A stretch of 64,000 nucleotides of DNA from Coenobita brevimanus (Eukaryota; Arthropoda; Malacostraca; Decapoda; Coenobitidae), in assembly GCA_032717465.1 (NCBI GenBank), contig CM064671.1:54295991-54359990 (forward strand), written 5' to 3'. The position numbers were made by a program, and so were the translations under genes. The notes under the pieces are model-generated. The model saw nothing but the letters and a program-made list of their open reading frames with translations. It made no database searches and was not told the origin of the DNA. Positions 45,020 through 56,640 of the stretch are shown one piece after another (positions within the stretch are counted from its first letter, which is position 1; the number at the start of each line of letters is the position of its first letter).

Positions 45020-45907
45020 TGATAGACTATTAACCAGAATACTTGAGCAAATCCCTAGGTTATTAACCCGCCCCGTCCCGACCACTTTTCGACCACTGGT
45101 ACCCCCCAATCCCGACCATTTTTCGACCTTTTTTTTTTTTTTTTTTGCTTAAACTTTCGCTTTTGGTCAGAAACAATGGTCGGTGGCAAAGAAATTGGTC
45201 CCCGGGGTCCCTAATTAGCTTAACCAGGTATGCCTTGGTCCCACCTGGCCCCGTGTTCTCACTAGGCGGTCTGAGCCTCAAACGTTTTCTGTGGTATTAT
45301 AAGTCTGGAAAACCAATGAAAGTAAGTAGAAATGAATTTATTACAAACATAAAAACATGTGATAAAAGAGTATATTGGATTTTATACAAAAATAGAGCAG
45401 AAATAAGCATTGTACCATCGTGCGAAACGAACAAAATCGGCCAACTTGGTCACGATGAATCGCTAACATTCTAAAATCATGATACATATATTTTTTTTTA
45501 CTTACATAATACTTCTACAATAACATTATACCATTTTACATTTTATTGAACTGTTTTTACGTATTCACAGGCCTTTTGATAACATTTAGCGTAATGTTAG
45601 CGCTTATTTATGTAGTGAGTGAACTCGCTGTGACTGTTGTTTCAACTCGTATTGTGCTTTTTCTACTTACATAATACTTTTCTAATATTATTATACACTT
45701 TTCAACTTTACAGAACTGTTTTGAGATTATTTCAGGCCTTACGTAAATATATAGCGTAATAATAGCGCATAATAACACACACGGTGAAGTCGCTATGACA
45801 ACTATTTCAACTTACAACCTATTTTTGTACTTATATAATAATTCTCCACTAACATTGCACATGTTTACACTTGATATAATTGATATCACATCATTTCTGA
45901 ACTTACG

Positions 45908-46306
45908 ATGGAACTGAGCGTCATATTAGCGCGTACTTACACAGGGAGTGCTATCGCGATATCATTTGTTTCATCTTACACTAGTATTCAACTTATAAAA
46001 TACCTTACTACTAACATTACAACATCTTCCACTGTATATAATTCCTATCACATACTTACTGACCAGAATGTGGGTGTACTCGTGACATCAATTATGACAA
46101 CTTACACTAATGTTCAACTTATACGTTTTATTCATGCTAACATTACACCCGTTTCCACTTTATTTCCTTGCTATCACATATTTACTGACCAGATTTACAC
46201 AGTGGGTGTAGTTTTGATAACAATTCATTCCACTTACACTAATTCTCATCTTATACATTACTTTTCTGAAAAAATAACACCCGTTTCAATTTTATATTTG
46301 ACTTAG
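45908..46306 (+). repeat. Internally repetitive 132-codon frame in the piggyBac arm
   Basis: Counterpart of 18860-18462 in the degraded copy: same start (MELSVI), same length, three units containing NIT..STxxxxYH(I/L)xTDQ. It is convergent with the transposase gene and separated from its stop by about 57 bp. No signal, domain or family is recognised. Being open in both copies is notable, but the substitutions between copies do not look constrained. Confidence 0.5.
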
Positions 46307-46363
46307 CACCTACTGACTGGCCTTACCATTAACATGAGCGTCATTTCGCCTTCCCACACAGTT

Positions 46364-48718
46364 TCAGTAGTGTAGGAAATTATGATACTCCTTGAAACAA
46401 GGCTGAAGGCACAACGCAACATTGCACTCGACACACTCGTATCTTGTGTCTTTTCTCTGAGTGGATGGTCTGACTGTCGAGTGCCTACATACATGGCAGC
46501 GACGCTGGGGTTTACGACGGTTTGGTTCAGAAGGGATTGCGCTGGGATAGTGGCGTCCTGCAAGACGTAGGGGAGTCTGAGCAGCCAGGGGGGTGCGGGT
46601 GTGGTGTGTGGGTCTGTCCTGGGCATGCTTGGCGATTATTTCACGTGCCAGCTCCCTCACAAACCCCTCAAAGGTCTCGGATACTCCGGTGGTCATTGCG
46701 TGCAGGTAGTGGGCGTTCAGGACCGTGATGTTGAGCAAGTGGAAAAAGAATTTCTTGTACCACTTCATCGTGGTCCTGGCACAGTCAACACTTGAAATCA
46801 TCGAGTCTGACTGATCAACTTGCCTCATGTTCAGATTATAGGCAAGTACAGACTCTGGTTTCCATACGTTGCGCCTCCTCTCGCTACGGTGATCCACGGA
46901 GTCTGTGCGGTGCATCAGGGGGCTGTGAACAGTTGATAGAAGGCAAACTTCCCTGTTGTGGTTCCACAGGGTTGCAAGGATGTTATTGGCCTGGAAGAAA
47001 ACCACTTCGTTCTTGTCAAGTTTCCTCCCTATCTTGACCATATGGCGACGGTTTCTCTTGACTGTACCACAGACTCCGGTGTCATGTTGGTGGAGGAACC
47101 TAGCGAGAAGAGGGCTAGTGTCCCAGTTGTCCAGGTACAACACATGACCACGATGAAGGTACTCTTCTACTCGTATCATTGTCTTCACCACGGCCCCAGA
47201 GAGTCCTATACTCCGATCTTCTATTATATCTGTCTGTGCGCCCGTGTACAAGACTATGTCTTGCACATAACCAGTCTTACAGTCACACATAACAAAGATC
47301 TTGAACCCGAAACGGTGTCTCTTGCTGGGTATGTACTGCCTAAAGGAAATATTGCCTCTCCACAACACAAGACTCTCGTCTATGACGAGGTCTCTGTAGG
47401 GATAAAATGAGGAGCGGAACATTTCCCGTAAATGATCAAATACCAGCCTAATTCTCTTCATTTTATCGGTGTTATTTGCATTGGCTGGATCATCTGCATC
47501 AAAAAAGTGGAGGCGGCCGAGAATATACTGAAATCGGTTACAACCCATCACCTTTCCAAAGAAAGGTGTGAGGATGATTGGGTCAGTTGTCCAGTAGGCA
47601 GGAATTTGGTTTTTCCTTACCACACCCATCAAGATAACCAGGGCCAAAAATAGGAACATCTCTGAAATAGTCACGGGATAGTCATACTGTTGGGAATGCC
47701 TGCTCGTGGTTCCCAAACGTTCACTTTCACGGCACTGTGATTGTGAAAAAATATTAGTTTGTTCAACTATGCGCCCCACAAACGCCTCACCAAAGAACAA
47801 GTTGAAAAAATCCAACCGTGACGAACCTGCATTTACACCTGGAGCCGTGCAACCTGACCGCCACTCCTCAGTGAAAGGGTGAATGATGGGAGTAAAATTA
47901 CTCCCATCTTCCCAGTTCCACGTGACACCACCGTCTCCAGCCACGTCACCATCGTCCCCTTCGTCAGGGTGGGGAGGTGAGGGTGGTGGGGGAGGTTGGG
48001 GAGGTGGAGAGCGGCGCCTCTCATCACTCGCACTTCTCTTCCCTCTCCCTTTTCCTTTACCCTTTCCCTTCCCTTTCTTTCCTTTCCCCACATCCTGGGG
48101 CTGTGGGGAGGAAGTTTGGGAATATTCAGGGGCGAAAGAAGTGCTGGGGAGTGACTCAACCTCCTCTCCCCTAGGCCTACGAGCACCACGTGCTCGTGCT
48201 GCCTCCTTCACACCACTTGCCCCTTCACCCCGCACTACCCCCACACCACTTTCACTTTCACCCCGCGCTGCCGCCACAACACTTTCCCTTTCTCCCAGCA
48301 ATCCCACCACACCACTTGCCACTTCCCCAGACAAAGTACTTTCACCATACCTTATGTGTCGTCTCGCCCCACCTTCTGATCCTCGTGGTGATATTTTCTC
48401 TTTTCCCAACCACGCGGCGATATCACGTCCTAAGCCTCCGTCATCCTCATCGTCCTCATCCTCGTCCTCATCAGATTCGGGATGGAGAGATAGCTGTGCA
48501 CGTGGTTGGGGAGCAAGCTGGCCTTCCCTTGCCTTACGGTATGTCACATACCGCGTTTTTCGGGGCGAAGGGACCTCCTCATCACTGCTACTTATTTCTT
48601 CCTCTGGCTGGACGTAATCGCGATCCACCACATCATCATCGAGTGGAGAATCACTGTCTCCAGTGAAGGCTTCCAGGACGGATGCGATTTCCTCATCTGA
48701 GAGACCTTTCCGCGCCAT
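46364..48718 (-). CDS. piggyBac transposase, 784 aa, apparently intact
   Basis: Catalyses cut-and-paste transposition at TTAA. Starts MARKGLSDEEIASVLEAFTG and has an acidic N-terminal third (DEDEDEDDEDDGG near 105-120). A low-complexity basic run (GKGKKGKGKGKGKGRGK, about 215-232) could be a nuclear localisation signal. The DDE_Tnp_1_7-type catalytic core follows. The three aspartates fall in DLVIDESLVLW (about 444), VLYLDNWD (about 530) and MRQVDQSDS (about 634). The C-terminal Cys/His module has CHVCRHSTVR ... YECVECNVALCLQPCFKEYH (about 740-780), the zinc-binding end expected for piggyBac proteins. No stop or frameshift. Longer than the roughly 600-aa type protein because of the N-terminal extension. 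Confidence 0.95.
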   Translation of the reverse strand: MARKGLSDEEIASVLEAFTGDSDSPLDDDVVDRDYVQPEEEISSSDEEVPSPRKTRYVTYRKAREGQLAPQPRAQLSLHPESDEDEDEDDEDDGGLGRDIAAWLGKEKISPRGSEGGARRHIRYGESTLSGEVASGVVGLLGERESVVAAARGESESGVGVVRGEGASGVKEAARARGARRPRGEEVESLPSTSFAPEYSQTSSPQPQDVGKGKKGKGKGKGKGRGKRSASDERRRSPPPQPPPPPSPPHPDEGDDGDVAGDGGVTWNWEDGSNFTPIIHPFTEEWRSGCTAPGVNAGSSRLDFFNLFFGEAFVGRIVEQTNIFSQSQCRESERLGTTSRHSQQYDYPVTISEMFLFLALVILMGVVRKNQIPAYWTTDPIILTPFFGKVMGCNRFQYILGRLHFFDADDPANANNTDKMKRIRLVFDHLREMFRSSFYPYRDLVIDESLVLWRGNISFRQYIPSKRHRFGFKIFVMCDCKTGYVQDIVLYTGAQTDIIEDRSIGLSGAVVKTMIRVEEYLHRGHVLYLDNWDTSPLLARFLHQHDTGVCGTVKRNRRHMVKIGRKLDKNEVVFFQANNILATLWNHNREVCLLSTVHSPLMHRTDSVDHRSERRRNVWKPESVLAYNLNMRQVDQSDSMISSVDCARTTMKWYKKFFFHLLNITVLNAHYLHAMTTGVSETFEGFVRELAREIIAKHAQDRPTHHTRTPLAAQTPLRLAGRHYPSAIPSEPNRRKPQRRCHVCRHSTVRPSTQRKDTRYECVECNVALCLQPCFKEYHNFLHY

Positions 48719-49384
48719 GTCTGACCTGGGTCACTGCTAGCAGGTGAGTGACCGAGACAAGGGCGAGCGCAGGTCACGTGGGGTCTAGGATGCTCCCCGC
48801 CTGGCGGCAGGTAGGGGAGGCTTGGGTACCCGGGCGAAACGAAAATCTCGCGCGAATTTTGAAAATTGTTGAAATTATGAACCTTGCAATTGCAGGACGT
48901 TGAAGTACGTCGCTGGGATTAGCTGTGACAAAACGTGAGGACGTGGAAGTACGTCCCCGGGACGCCGCGGGTTAAACCACTTTGAAGCAACACTATTCAT
49001 TTTCTGGTAAATTCCTCTGCTTCCAACAGGGACAATCATAATAAAAGGTGTGCATATACCGCTGTACACAGGATCTCTCCTCCAGGGGGGAATTAGTTTC
49101 CACACTGGGATTGGAGAAGAGAGAACAAAAGCCCATGAATGCCTTGTCGGTATAGAGGACACTATAAAGGTGGTTGTGACGAGAACCTGGAATCAACTTA
49201 GCCCAAAATATACAATACCTATAAATTATCTCATAAACATAGGATCTTGGGTCAAGCTCTGACGCTGAGTCCCAAAATTCTAGGCACAATCGTTTGATTG
49301 TTCGATTCGTTAGAGACATAAATCATAAATGTAAGCTATGTTGATAGCAATCAATATATGAAACATTAAAGAGAAGGCACATGT

Positions 49385-50440
49385 CTGTCTATCTATCTAT
49401 TGCCAGATGCCTTAATCCCTTATATGGGGTGGCCAAAAAAAAAAAAAAAATCACCTCCACGTCATCTTGTCTCCCACCATTTCCCTGCCCTGCTCCCAAT
49501 TCACCCCCCCGTCTCTCATATACCTTTCCACTCCATCCCTCTGTCTCATCCTTGGCCTTCCCCTCCCTCCTTCCCCCTCCACCTCACTAACATACACTGT
49601 CCTCGTCAGTCTCTCACTCTCCATCCTCTCCACATGGCCAAACCTCCTCAGTGTGTTTCTCATAACGCTTCCTATCACATCCACATCCACACCACAACGC
49701 TCCTTCACATCCTCACTTGTCAGTCTGTCTCTCCATGTGACTCCACGTGCTCCTCTCATATAACTCATTTCCACTACTCTAACTCTTGACTTGTGTCCCT
49801 CCAACAACGTCCAAGCTTCACTTCCATATGTTAGAGTTGGTATAACAATAATGTCATGTAATAACTTTATCACTTCCATGCTCACTTCCCTGTTTCTTAT
49901 CACTGCCTTCAAGGAACGGGCAACCTTTCTTCCTTGTTGTACCCTTTCAAGCACTTCATCCTCCAAACTTCTATCCTTACTTATCACACTACCCAAGTAC
50001 TTAAACGTACTCACATTTTCCATTTCCTCATCATCCAACCTCACTGTACATTCACTGACTTCACCTCTCTCGAAGACCATAACTTTACTCTTCCCTACAT
50101 TCACCTTTAGATTCCGTTTCTTACACACTCTCCCAAACTCATCCACCAAGCCTTGCAGCTCCCCTTCGTCTTCACTTAACAACACAGTATCATCTGCAAA
50201 AACAATACAGGGATTTTCCAAACACTGCCCTCTCTTATTAGGACCACTCCAATATCCGCTGCCCTACTTTGTATCTCTTTTATAACCCCATCCATATACA
50301 GACTGAACAACAATGGAGACATGACACATCCCTGTTTCAACCCAACCTTCAAATAGAAAAACTCACTCAGTTCACTGCAGCCTTAGCACCCTCATACATA
50401 CTCTTCACAGCATTCAACAACTTCTCATCTACTGCAAATG
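49385..50440 (-). mobile_element. LINE copy 3, 3' fragment
   Basis: Same TAGA-tailed family as 28490-30760; the tail TCTATCTATCTATTGCCAGATG is at 49386-49410. A minus-strand open stretch of 256 codons (50221-49451) runs from the catalytic FADDTVLL through VNVGKSKVMVFERGEVSE, VIPTLTYGSEAWTLLEGHKS and MRNTLRRFGHVERMESE to RGRPRMRQRDGVERYM. The frame is intact across the position of the one-base loss in copy 1. 5'-truncated just upstream of the active site. Confidence 0.85.
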
Positions 50441-50829
50441 TGCAATATGCAAAGTGAATCGCTAAGAGAAAAGGTGCTGCGAAGCTCCCCACTCCTCTTA
50501 GAATATGAACCATAACAGCAAGTGGCTTGTTCAAGAATCTATTATTTGCCTACCCTGAACCAGAAATAAATGTGTTCAGCTTAGGAATGAAACTGAAATA
50601 AGTAGACACACTCAAAGAATGACACACCAGCTCCCTGCAAACAGTAGAAAAATCTGATATTAAACTTTACCCTGTAAGCATTACCTTTTGAGTTGTCCTT
50701 GCCTTGCGACCTTATCATTTGACCGATTGGTCTCAAAATCAAAATGCCCCGTCCATGGCTGATCATTGATACTCGGAACAAACTGAATCCAAGTCAAATC
50801 AAAATTGTGTTAGAAGGTCAAACATTTAT

Positions 50830-51218
50830 CCTTCCCCAGAGACCTTGATTTGTGGTGTATAGTTATGAAAATCAATTCCGTCCATGTTTGCATTACCCTG
50901 AACTCGTATCCAATGAAAGAAAGCATTCGGAACCTGAATGCAAATCGCCCGTAAGAATATGCTGTTGGCTATGTCTAAGATTTTGGCCATATCTTGATAC
51001 CCTGAAGGTTTCATGTTGATAGCTCAAGCCATTCATGATATACAGTGGTGCTAAAGGCGGGCAATAAAAACTAGTTAACTTTTGGCAGCCATTTTGTTGA
51101 TCTTGACCTTGACCACGGGTGCCCAGTTTCGAACTCGGCCAAGATTTTGGCGATATCTTGATACCCTGAAGGTTTCATGATGATAGCTCAAGCCGTTCAT
51201 GAGATACAATGGGAACAG

Positions 51219-51220
<2 letters not shown>
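50830..51220. repeat. Partially duplicated dispersed repeat
   Basis: The words GATATCTTGATACCCTGAAG, GTTTCATG-TGATAGCTCAAG and CGTTCATGA-ATACA occur twice, at about 50985-51045 and 51150-51215, with a related sequence between. It has the same style (short words with TTGACCTTGACC) as 11244-11593. No protein was seen. Confidence 0.45.

Positions 51221-51221
<1 letters not shown>

Positions 51222-51306
<85 letters not shown>
51222..51306. repeat. (CA)n-(TA)n microsatellite
   Basis: About 22 CA units followed by about 20 TA units. Confidence 0.95.
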
Positions 51307-51310
<4 letters not shown>

Positions 51311-51479
51311 GGCAAAAACCTTATCACCCTAAAGTCGGGCAATATCGTTTAATTCAGAAATGTTGTAGCAGCCTTGCCATGTGGCATTATTGTTGTTATC
51401 TTTTTAATATTAACAACAGGAAAACGCGGTGGATGACTCAAAACTCTTCCAGCAAGTTTAGTTAAAATAAGATCAAAAC

Positions 51480-51990
51480 TATTTTAGTTATTAACACACA
51501 CATACACACTTATGCTGAACTTTGATCTTGTTCCGTGACTCTAACCGTTGAATCAAATTGTGATCTAAATCTGAGCAGAACTGTTGATCTTGCCTTGTAA
51601 CTCTGACCATTGATCTTTCCTCTGACCTTGATCTTTGCCTGATTGCTCTCGAAATTGAATTTCTTCCTCCATGCCTAATTTGTTCTATATAAAAAAAAAA
51701 AAGATCAATGTGACCAAGTTTGTTCGAGTCAGATCAGATCTGTTCAAATTCTCCACTTCAACACAGACACACATGCAACGATCTTCGACCATGCTTTCAA
51801 CCCTATGATTTCCACTGACTGATCTCTCAAAATCGAATTCCTTCGTTCTTGCATTACCTTCATCCCATTCATCAAGTGTGGTTTAAAGAACAGGAAAACA
51901 TTTAAGATGACCCTGCAGTGTGACTTTGACCTTTAACCAATTGATTAGAAAAAATAATGGATGAAGCCGCCGCAAACATTTAATCTATCC
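51480..51990. repeat. Dispersed repeat with TGATCTT/TGACCTT words
   Basis: Repeated words GATCTTGCCTTGTAACTC, CTGACCTTGATCTTTGCC and CTCAAAATCGAATTCCTTC recur in diverged form, similar to the repeats at 50650-51220. It appears to be a decayed interspersed repeat. No coding capacity. Confidence 0.4.
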
Positions 51991-52110
51991 GGCAATATTG
52001 GTTAAAATGGGATCAGAACCAGCTGAACTCCTTTTCTGACACACAGACAACTGGCAACACACATTAAAAAATATGGTATTAGCTCCATGCGGCTGTTCTT
52101 GCAATGGAAT

Positions 52111-52111
<1 letters not shown>

Positions 52112-52172
<61 letters not shown>
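52112..52172. repeat. (TG)n microsatellite
   Basis: About 30 uninterrupted TG units. Confidence 0.95.
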
Positions 52173-54150
52173 CAGAGGGGGAAAAGAAGAAGACAGGTAC
52201 AAACAGGACTAGTGAGAAGGTGCAATAGAGAAGAATACGGGTCTCCCTGCTCTAAGACATTCATATTTTTCCTTTATCCTGTTTTTTTTTTCTGTAATCC
52301 TCTAGCCTTAATACAGTTTGAATAAATGATGAATGTCCCCCAGGCATTAAGGACCACCTTATTTTCTCTATAGCTTCTCCCGTTAAAAGGAGACGCGAAA
52401 TGCAGATCTTGAAAAAATCATGTTCTTCCATTTTATTGTGTATTTAGTAACATATGCATTTCTCTTACTCTTATTACATCCCTTCCATTCTACTTACTGG
52501 GTGGGAGTAGAGAGAGGATAATGGTGAATACAGTGATGCTTATTTGGTTTTGTAAAGGAGTAGCCGTATCATGACAGGTACCACCGTACATATGTTCAGT
52601 GTTCCTTTTTAATGTCAGATTCATGCAACTTCTAGAGGGAAAATTTTTCAAGCCATTCGTGTCATATCCTGTGCCCTCCTAGTGGGGCAAATAGTGACAA
52701 TACTGAAAGTCAACACCTTACTGCTTCTTAGTGTCACAAGGGTGATCCTAGAAACTACTCAGTTAGTTGTCATGTGTTGCCAAATTCTTTTTTTTTTCCT
52801 TGCCAACTATTTGTTGTATTCAAAAACTGAATCCCAAAAATTCATCATTATAAACGCTCATGAAAGTCTGCATCGAAACAAGCTCTTAAAATTACGAATA
52901 TATTTTCATATTGTTTTTCTTTATTCACTGTATTGACACATATTCATATTTTCGTCTTTTCTTTGTTTGAGCTTAAAATACCGTGGCTGATGAGCTTTGC
53001 CAAGAATGAAAATATTCACCTGGTTTCGTTGTGAGAGAATTTCACGCAAATTACTGACTTGACATGAGGCAATTCATTTCACAAGTACAAATTTGTATTC
53101 AGTGACAGTAAACTATGGTGTTGTATTGTTATAAGTGTTAGCGAGATGGCTGTGGAAAAAATCCCATGATGAAGTACAAGTCAAGTGTAGTGGAAATGGC
53201 AGTGAAATTCAGAGCTGCTAACGGAAAAAGGAAGATGAGGGGTGTAGAGCTTCCCCACCCTAAACCTTAATATCTGTGGTTCTCAGCATTAATGACCCTT
53301 GTGCAGATGATAGGCATAAATATACTATACTATATTAAAAAGTGAAGTGCCATCGGAATTCTAAGGTTATTATATTTCGTGTAGTTTTGGACATAGCGAA
53401 CCTATGTAACTTGAGTCGAGTGTCTTCTACTACCTTTTCCTAATGCAACTCTCACAAACATGTGTAAGCTGTCGAGCCTGGACTGTATTGCTAACAATTA
53501 AATGGATTAGTATCCATTATGAATATCCAGTTTGTCCCAATCACCCTGTTATTATTGATGAAAAATAGATACCTTTATGTACTGTACAGGTTCCAAATGA
53601 CTCATCTGAAAAAACGCCCATGGCTAAATTTATAATTTCGTATCATACAACTGTACTGAGAAGTAGTAATCCAAAATAATAATGAACTAATTACGTATTT
53701 ACTTACTGTGTAGCCACAAAAAGGAAGATTCGTCATAAATACTGCATGAATAAGGTATAGTCAATCGGAGCAAATAAAAACAATTTACCTTAACTTTGCT
53801 TCACTGATGCTGTTTCAGAGCAAATGGTCAGACTGGATATCACATGGCAATGGGTACATAACAACCTGAAACATGACATGCGAATGAAAGTTCTACAACC
53901 AATCAGTGCTTAGATTTTAAAGAATATGTGGATTTTTTTTTTTTTTACCCTGTGAAGTTAGAAAATGATAACCACTCTCGGGGTAAAAAAAAAAATAAAA
54001 ACTCTGAAACTAATGGAAATACATCTTCCAAAAATTCATGAATATTCCTTGTTTATGTGTACAACAAATTAATAGCCTACATAACCTATAATTAGATTTA
54101 AAAAATACAGCATACATTCTGAATACAGACACATGATTTCAATTAAGAAC
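52173..54150. other. Intronic stretch without recognised features
   Basis: AT-rich sequence with short homopolymer runs (T-run at about 53934-53946). No gene, terminal repeat or tRNA-like block was recognised. Confidence 0.4.
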
Positions 54151-54154
54151 CAAG

Positions 54155-54400
54155 GTTTTGCCTCCGCCAACGAAGTTGGAGGTTATGTATCCACCTATGT
54201 TTCTGTGTTTCTTGTTTGTTTGTCCACACAGTGTCTCCAAAAGTTCTCGATGAATTTCAATAAAATTTTGTGGAAGAGTGGGCCATGGGCCAAAAAAGAA
54301 TTGATTAAATTTGGAGGCAGATCCGGATCCGGATCAGGATCCTGCAATCGCACTGACAGAAGTATGCGCTTTCTGAGTGCCTTCTTGTCCTTTATATATA
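54155..54400. repeat. Widespread interspersed repeat (GATCCGGATC type)
   Basis: The sequence runs TTTTGCCTCCGCCAACGAAG, GTTGGAGGTTATGT, AATAAAATTTTGTGG, GCAGATCCGGATCCGGATC, then GTATGCGCTTTCTGAGTGCC. I recall this word order from a repeat present in many invertebrate and fish genomes. The 211-codon open frame that begins at 54133 runs through it and is not regarded as a gene. Confidence 0.55.
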
Positions 54401-55149
54401 CTGGTATCTTACTTGTTTGGATTGATCCATGCAAACTTCACATTCTTCTAATGTTTTGCCTTGTTAGGAGAAGGAAATCCAAACTTAACTACATTTTTGA
54501 AGCATTCATGAACTTCTGCTTCTTCAGAAAAATAATTGTATTGTTTTCTATGAAGTTTATCTTCAATGTGAAGCTTTGTTGGTCCTCACACTGCTGTTTT
54601 GTTGTATTTTTTGCTTTGCTGTTTTTTAAGTGGAATAAGAAACATAGGTTTTTTATTACCCCTCTGGGGGTGTCTGTATGCAGGGTAAAAACCACATATC
54701 TACACTGGGGTTACAAAAGCAGGCAGGTCCTCTCTCTTGGTTTGTCTCTTAAGGGCAATTGTCACTGATCACCTGAAAGCAAAATGAATGCAGTGCATTC
54801 AAAGCACATGAAATAGCATTACGTAAAGAAAAAGTGCCCCCAAAAAGTTAAATGAGCAGAAAATAAAAAAAATTCCTCGTTTGATCATAACCTGGCACCA
54901 AATCATTGTTTGGCAAATCTGCATACACATGATACGGAGTATAGGTAGGCCTATCACCACACCAAAAACTAGAAAAATTAGGCGACAGATAAAGATTGGC
55001 AGGGCTGTGTTAATTTTTACCCCAATTTGCCTTATGTTTTTATTTTCCCCGATTGACTATATATATGTTTTAAAATTTTGGCATCATAAACAAGTCGTTG
55101 ACCTTAAAAAAAAGTTCAAGGTCATTCACATTTAGAACATGTACTTAGA

Positions 55150-56640
55150 TTATCTATCTATCTATTGCCAGACGCCTCAATCCCGTTTGGGGTGACCACA
55201 AACAAATCGCCTCCCTGTCGCCCTGTCCTCCGCCACTTCACTGCCCTGCTCCCAACTCACAACCCCCTCTCTCATATACATCTCCACCCCATCCCTCCAT
55301 CTCATCCTCAGCCTCCCCCTCCCTCTTCCCCCCTCCTCCTCACTCACATACACTCTCTTCGTCATTCTCTCACCCTCCATCCTCTCCACATGGCCAAACC
55401 ACCTCAGTGTGTTCCTCATAACGCTTCCTATCACATCCACATCCACACCACAACGCTCCTTTATATCCTCATTCGTCAGCCTGTCTCTCCATGTAACTCC
55501 ACAGGCTCCTCTTAAACCGTGGCGTCCCGTCGAAGTGCATTAACGTCCACACGTTTTGTCACTGCCAATCCCGTCTATGTACATAAACGCGAATCAATTG
55601 CAAGGTCCCTAATTTGCACAATTTTCAATTTTCGCGAGTGATTTTTGGCACGTATATATACATTGGACACCTTCCTCTACATCTACGAGATGCCAAGCAG
55701 GGACAATGCCTTACCCAGCATGACCTCCTCCCCTCCCCTGCATGCCCTTTTCTCAGCAATTCACCTGTTATCAGTGACCTGGCCAGTAAAGCCATGTCAT
55801 GCCACGGTACGAAATTCAGGGCCAGAGTGATTCCCCAGTCGATGACAATGTGGAGGACAAACATTAGAGGAAGAAGCAGTCAGAAATGATGATCACGTAA
55901 TGTGGCAAAAAAAGGTCAGGTATGGTGATGAGTTAGTGAGTGAAACAATGCTTATAATGCCTATATTACTGTTTGAAAACCAATATACTCTCATACTACA
56001 TATAAATTCGTACCAAGTAAATAAATAAATACCGTTTATGAGTGGTGTGGAATAGTTATTCTCCCATAGCACTCGTTTTCTTTGCAGTCAGCCTGATAGA
56101 AAACCCTGTATGGTAAGGAGGTACTCCTACCTAGATCGAGTATTTTAAACCCCAGATGAGCGATTTCTCTATGAATTTTCGATGTTTCTCACCAAAAGCG
56201 GAGGTTTGAGCTAAAAAAAAAAAAAAAATCCAAAAATGGTCGGGACTGGGGGAAGTCAGTGGTGGAAAAGTGGTTGGGATGGGGCTCATTTCCACTGCTG
56301 TCACTCTTGACTTGTGTCCTTCCAACAACGTCCAAGCTTCACTTCCATACGTTAGAGTTGGTATCACAATACTGTCATGTAACTTTTTCACTTCCATGCT
56401 CACTTTCCTGTTTCTTATCACTGCTTTTAAAGAACGAGCAACCTTTCTTCCCTGCTGTACCCTTTCAATCACTTAACGCTCCAAACCTCGATCCTTACTC
56501 ATCACACTACCCAAGTACTTAAACGTACTCACATTTTCCAATTCCTCACCATCCAACCTCGCTGTACATTCACTGACTTCACCTCTCTCAAAGACCATCA
56601 CTTTACTGTACTCTTCCCTACATTCACTTAGATTAACCTT
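55150..56640 (-). mobile_element. LINE copy 4, 3' fragment interrupted by a piggyBac derivative
   Basis: Same TAGA-tailed LINE family; tail at 55150-55175. The coding piece GSVMRNTLRWFGHVERMEGE (about 55430-55370) and, beyond the insertion at 55512-56285, VIPTLTYGSEAWTLLEGHKS (about 56370-56310). The LINE sequence rejoins across a TTAA present at the same place in LINE copy 1. Confidence 0.8.
55512..56285 (+). mobile_element. Internally deleted piggyBac derivative
   Basis: TTAA at 55512-55515 is followed by ACCGTGGCGTCCCGTCG. The right end reads GGTCGGGACTGGGGG ... GTTGGGATGGGG, where the outer TTAA has been lost. The left 300 bp parallels the 15801 element (CACACGTTTTGTCAC, AATTGCAAGGT), including a degraded start of the transposase (ATGTCATGCCACGG; GTGATTCCCCAGTCGATGAC). 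Everything from there to the right arm is deleted. A diverged subfamily rather than a recent deletion of the copies seen here. Confidence 0.7.

Larger units (their letters stand above)
45063..48975 (-). mobile_element. piggyBac element with intact transposase
   Basis: TTAA at both ends (45063-45066 and 48972-48975) with termini CCCGCCCCGTCCCG and, on the opposite strand, CCCGCGGCGTCCCG. Size is 3.9 kb. The flanking BEL/Pao LTR rejoins across a single TTAA (TTGA in the other LTR), which proves insertion. The palindromic word GGACGTGGAAGTACGTCC and a variant lie near the transposase-proximal end. The other arm of about 1.3 kb has diverged tandem units and no transposase. Confidence 0.95.
38770..49104 (-). 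mobile_element. Decayed BEL/Pao LTR retrotransposon with nested insertions
   Basis: Direct repeats at 38770-39534 and 43571-49104 begin T(G/A)TCAAACACCA and end TTTCCACA. The right one is split by two TTAA-flanked inserts; without them it is about 760 bp, close to the 765 bp of the left. Between the LTRs the minus strand carries gag, reverse transcriptase/RNase H and integrase remnants of BEL/Pao type in the order expected for a minus-strand element. Large deletions removed the protease and most of the reverse transcriptase. No target duplication is visible at the outer ends. It lies in the IR intron in the same orientation as the gene. Confidence 0.8.
43571..49104 (-). repeat. LTR (5' end) of the BEL/Pao element, in three pieces
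   Basis: Pieces at 43571-44156, 45020-45066 and 48976-49104 align in order with the left LTR. The inserts were removed by eye at TTAA 44153/45016 and TTAA 45063/48972. The junction words ATTAACCAGAATACT and ACCACTTTGAA are adjacent in the left LTR but are separated by the piggyBac element here. Confidence 0.75.

Noticed and set aside
47883..48666. 244- and 158-codon plus-strand frames rich in Pro, Ser and His
   Set aside because: They are antisense to the low-complexity N-terminal part of the intact piggyBac transposase.
54133..54768. 211-codon open frame
   Set aside because: It runs through a widespread interspersed repeat and has no protein-like conservation that I recognise; AT-rich sequence readily gives such frames.
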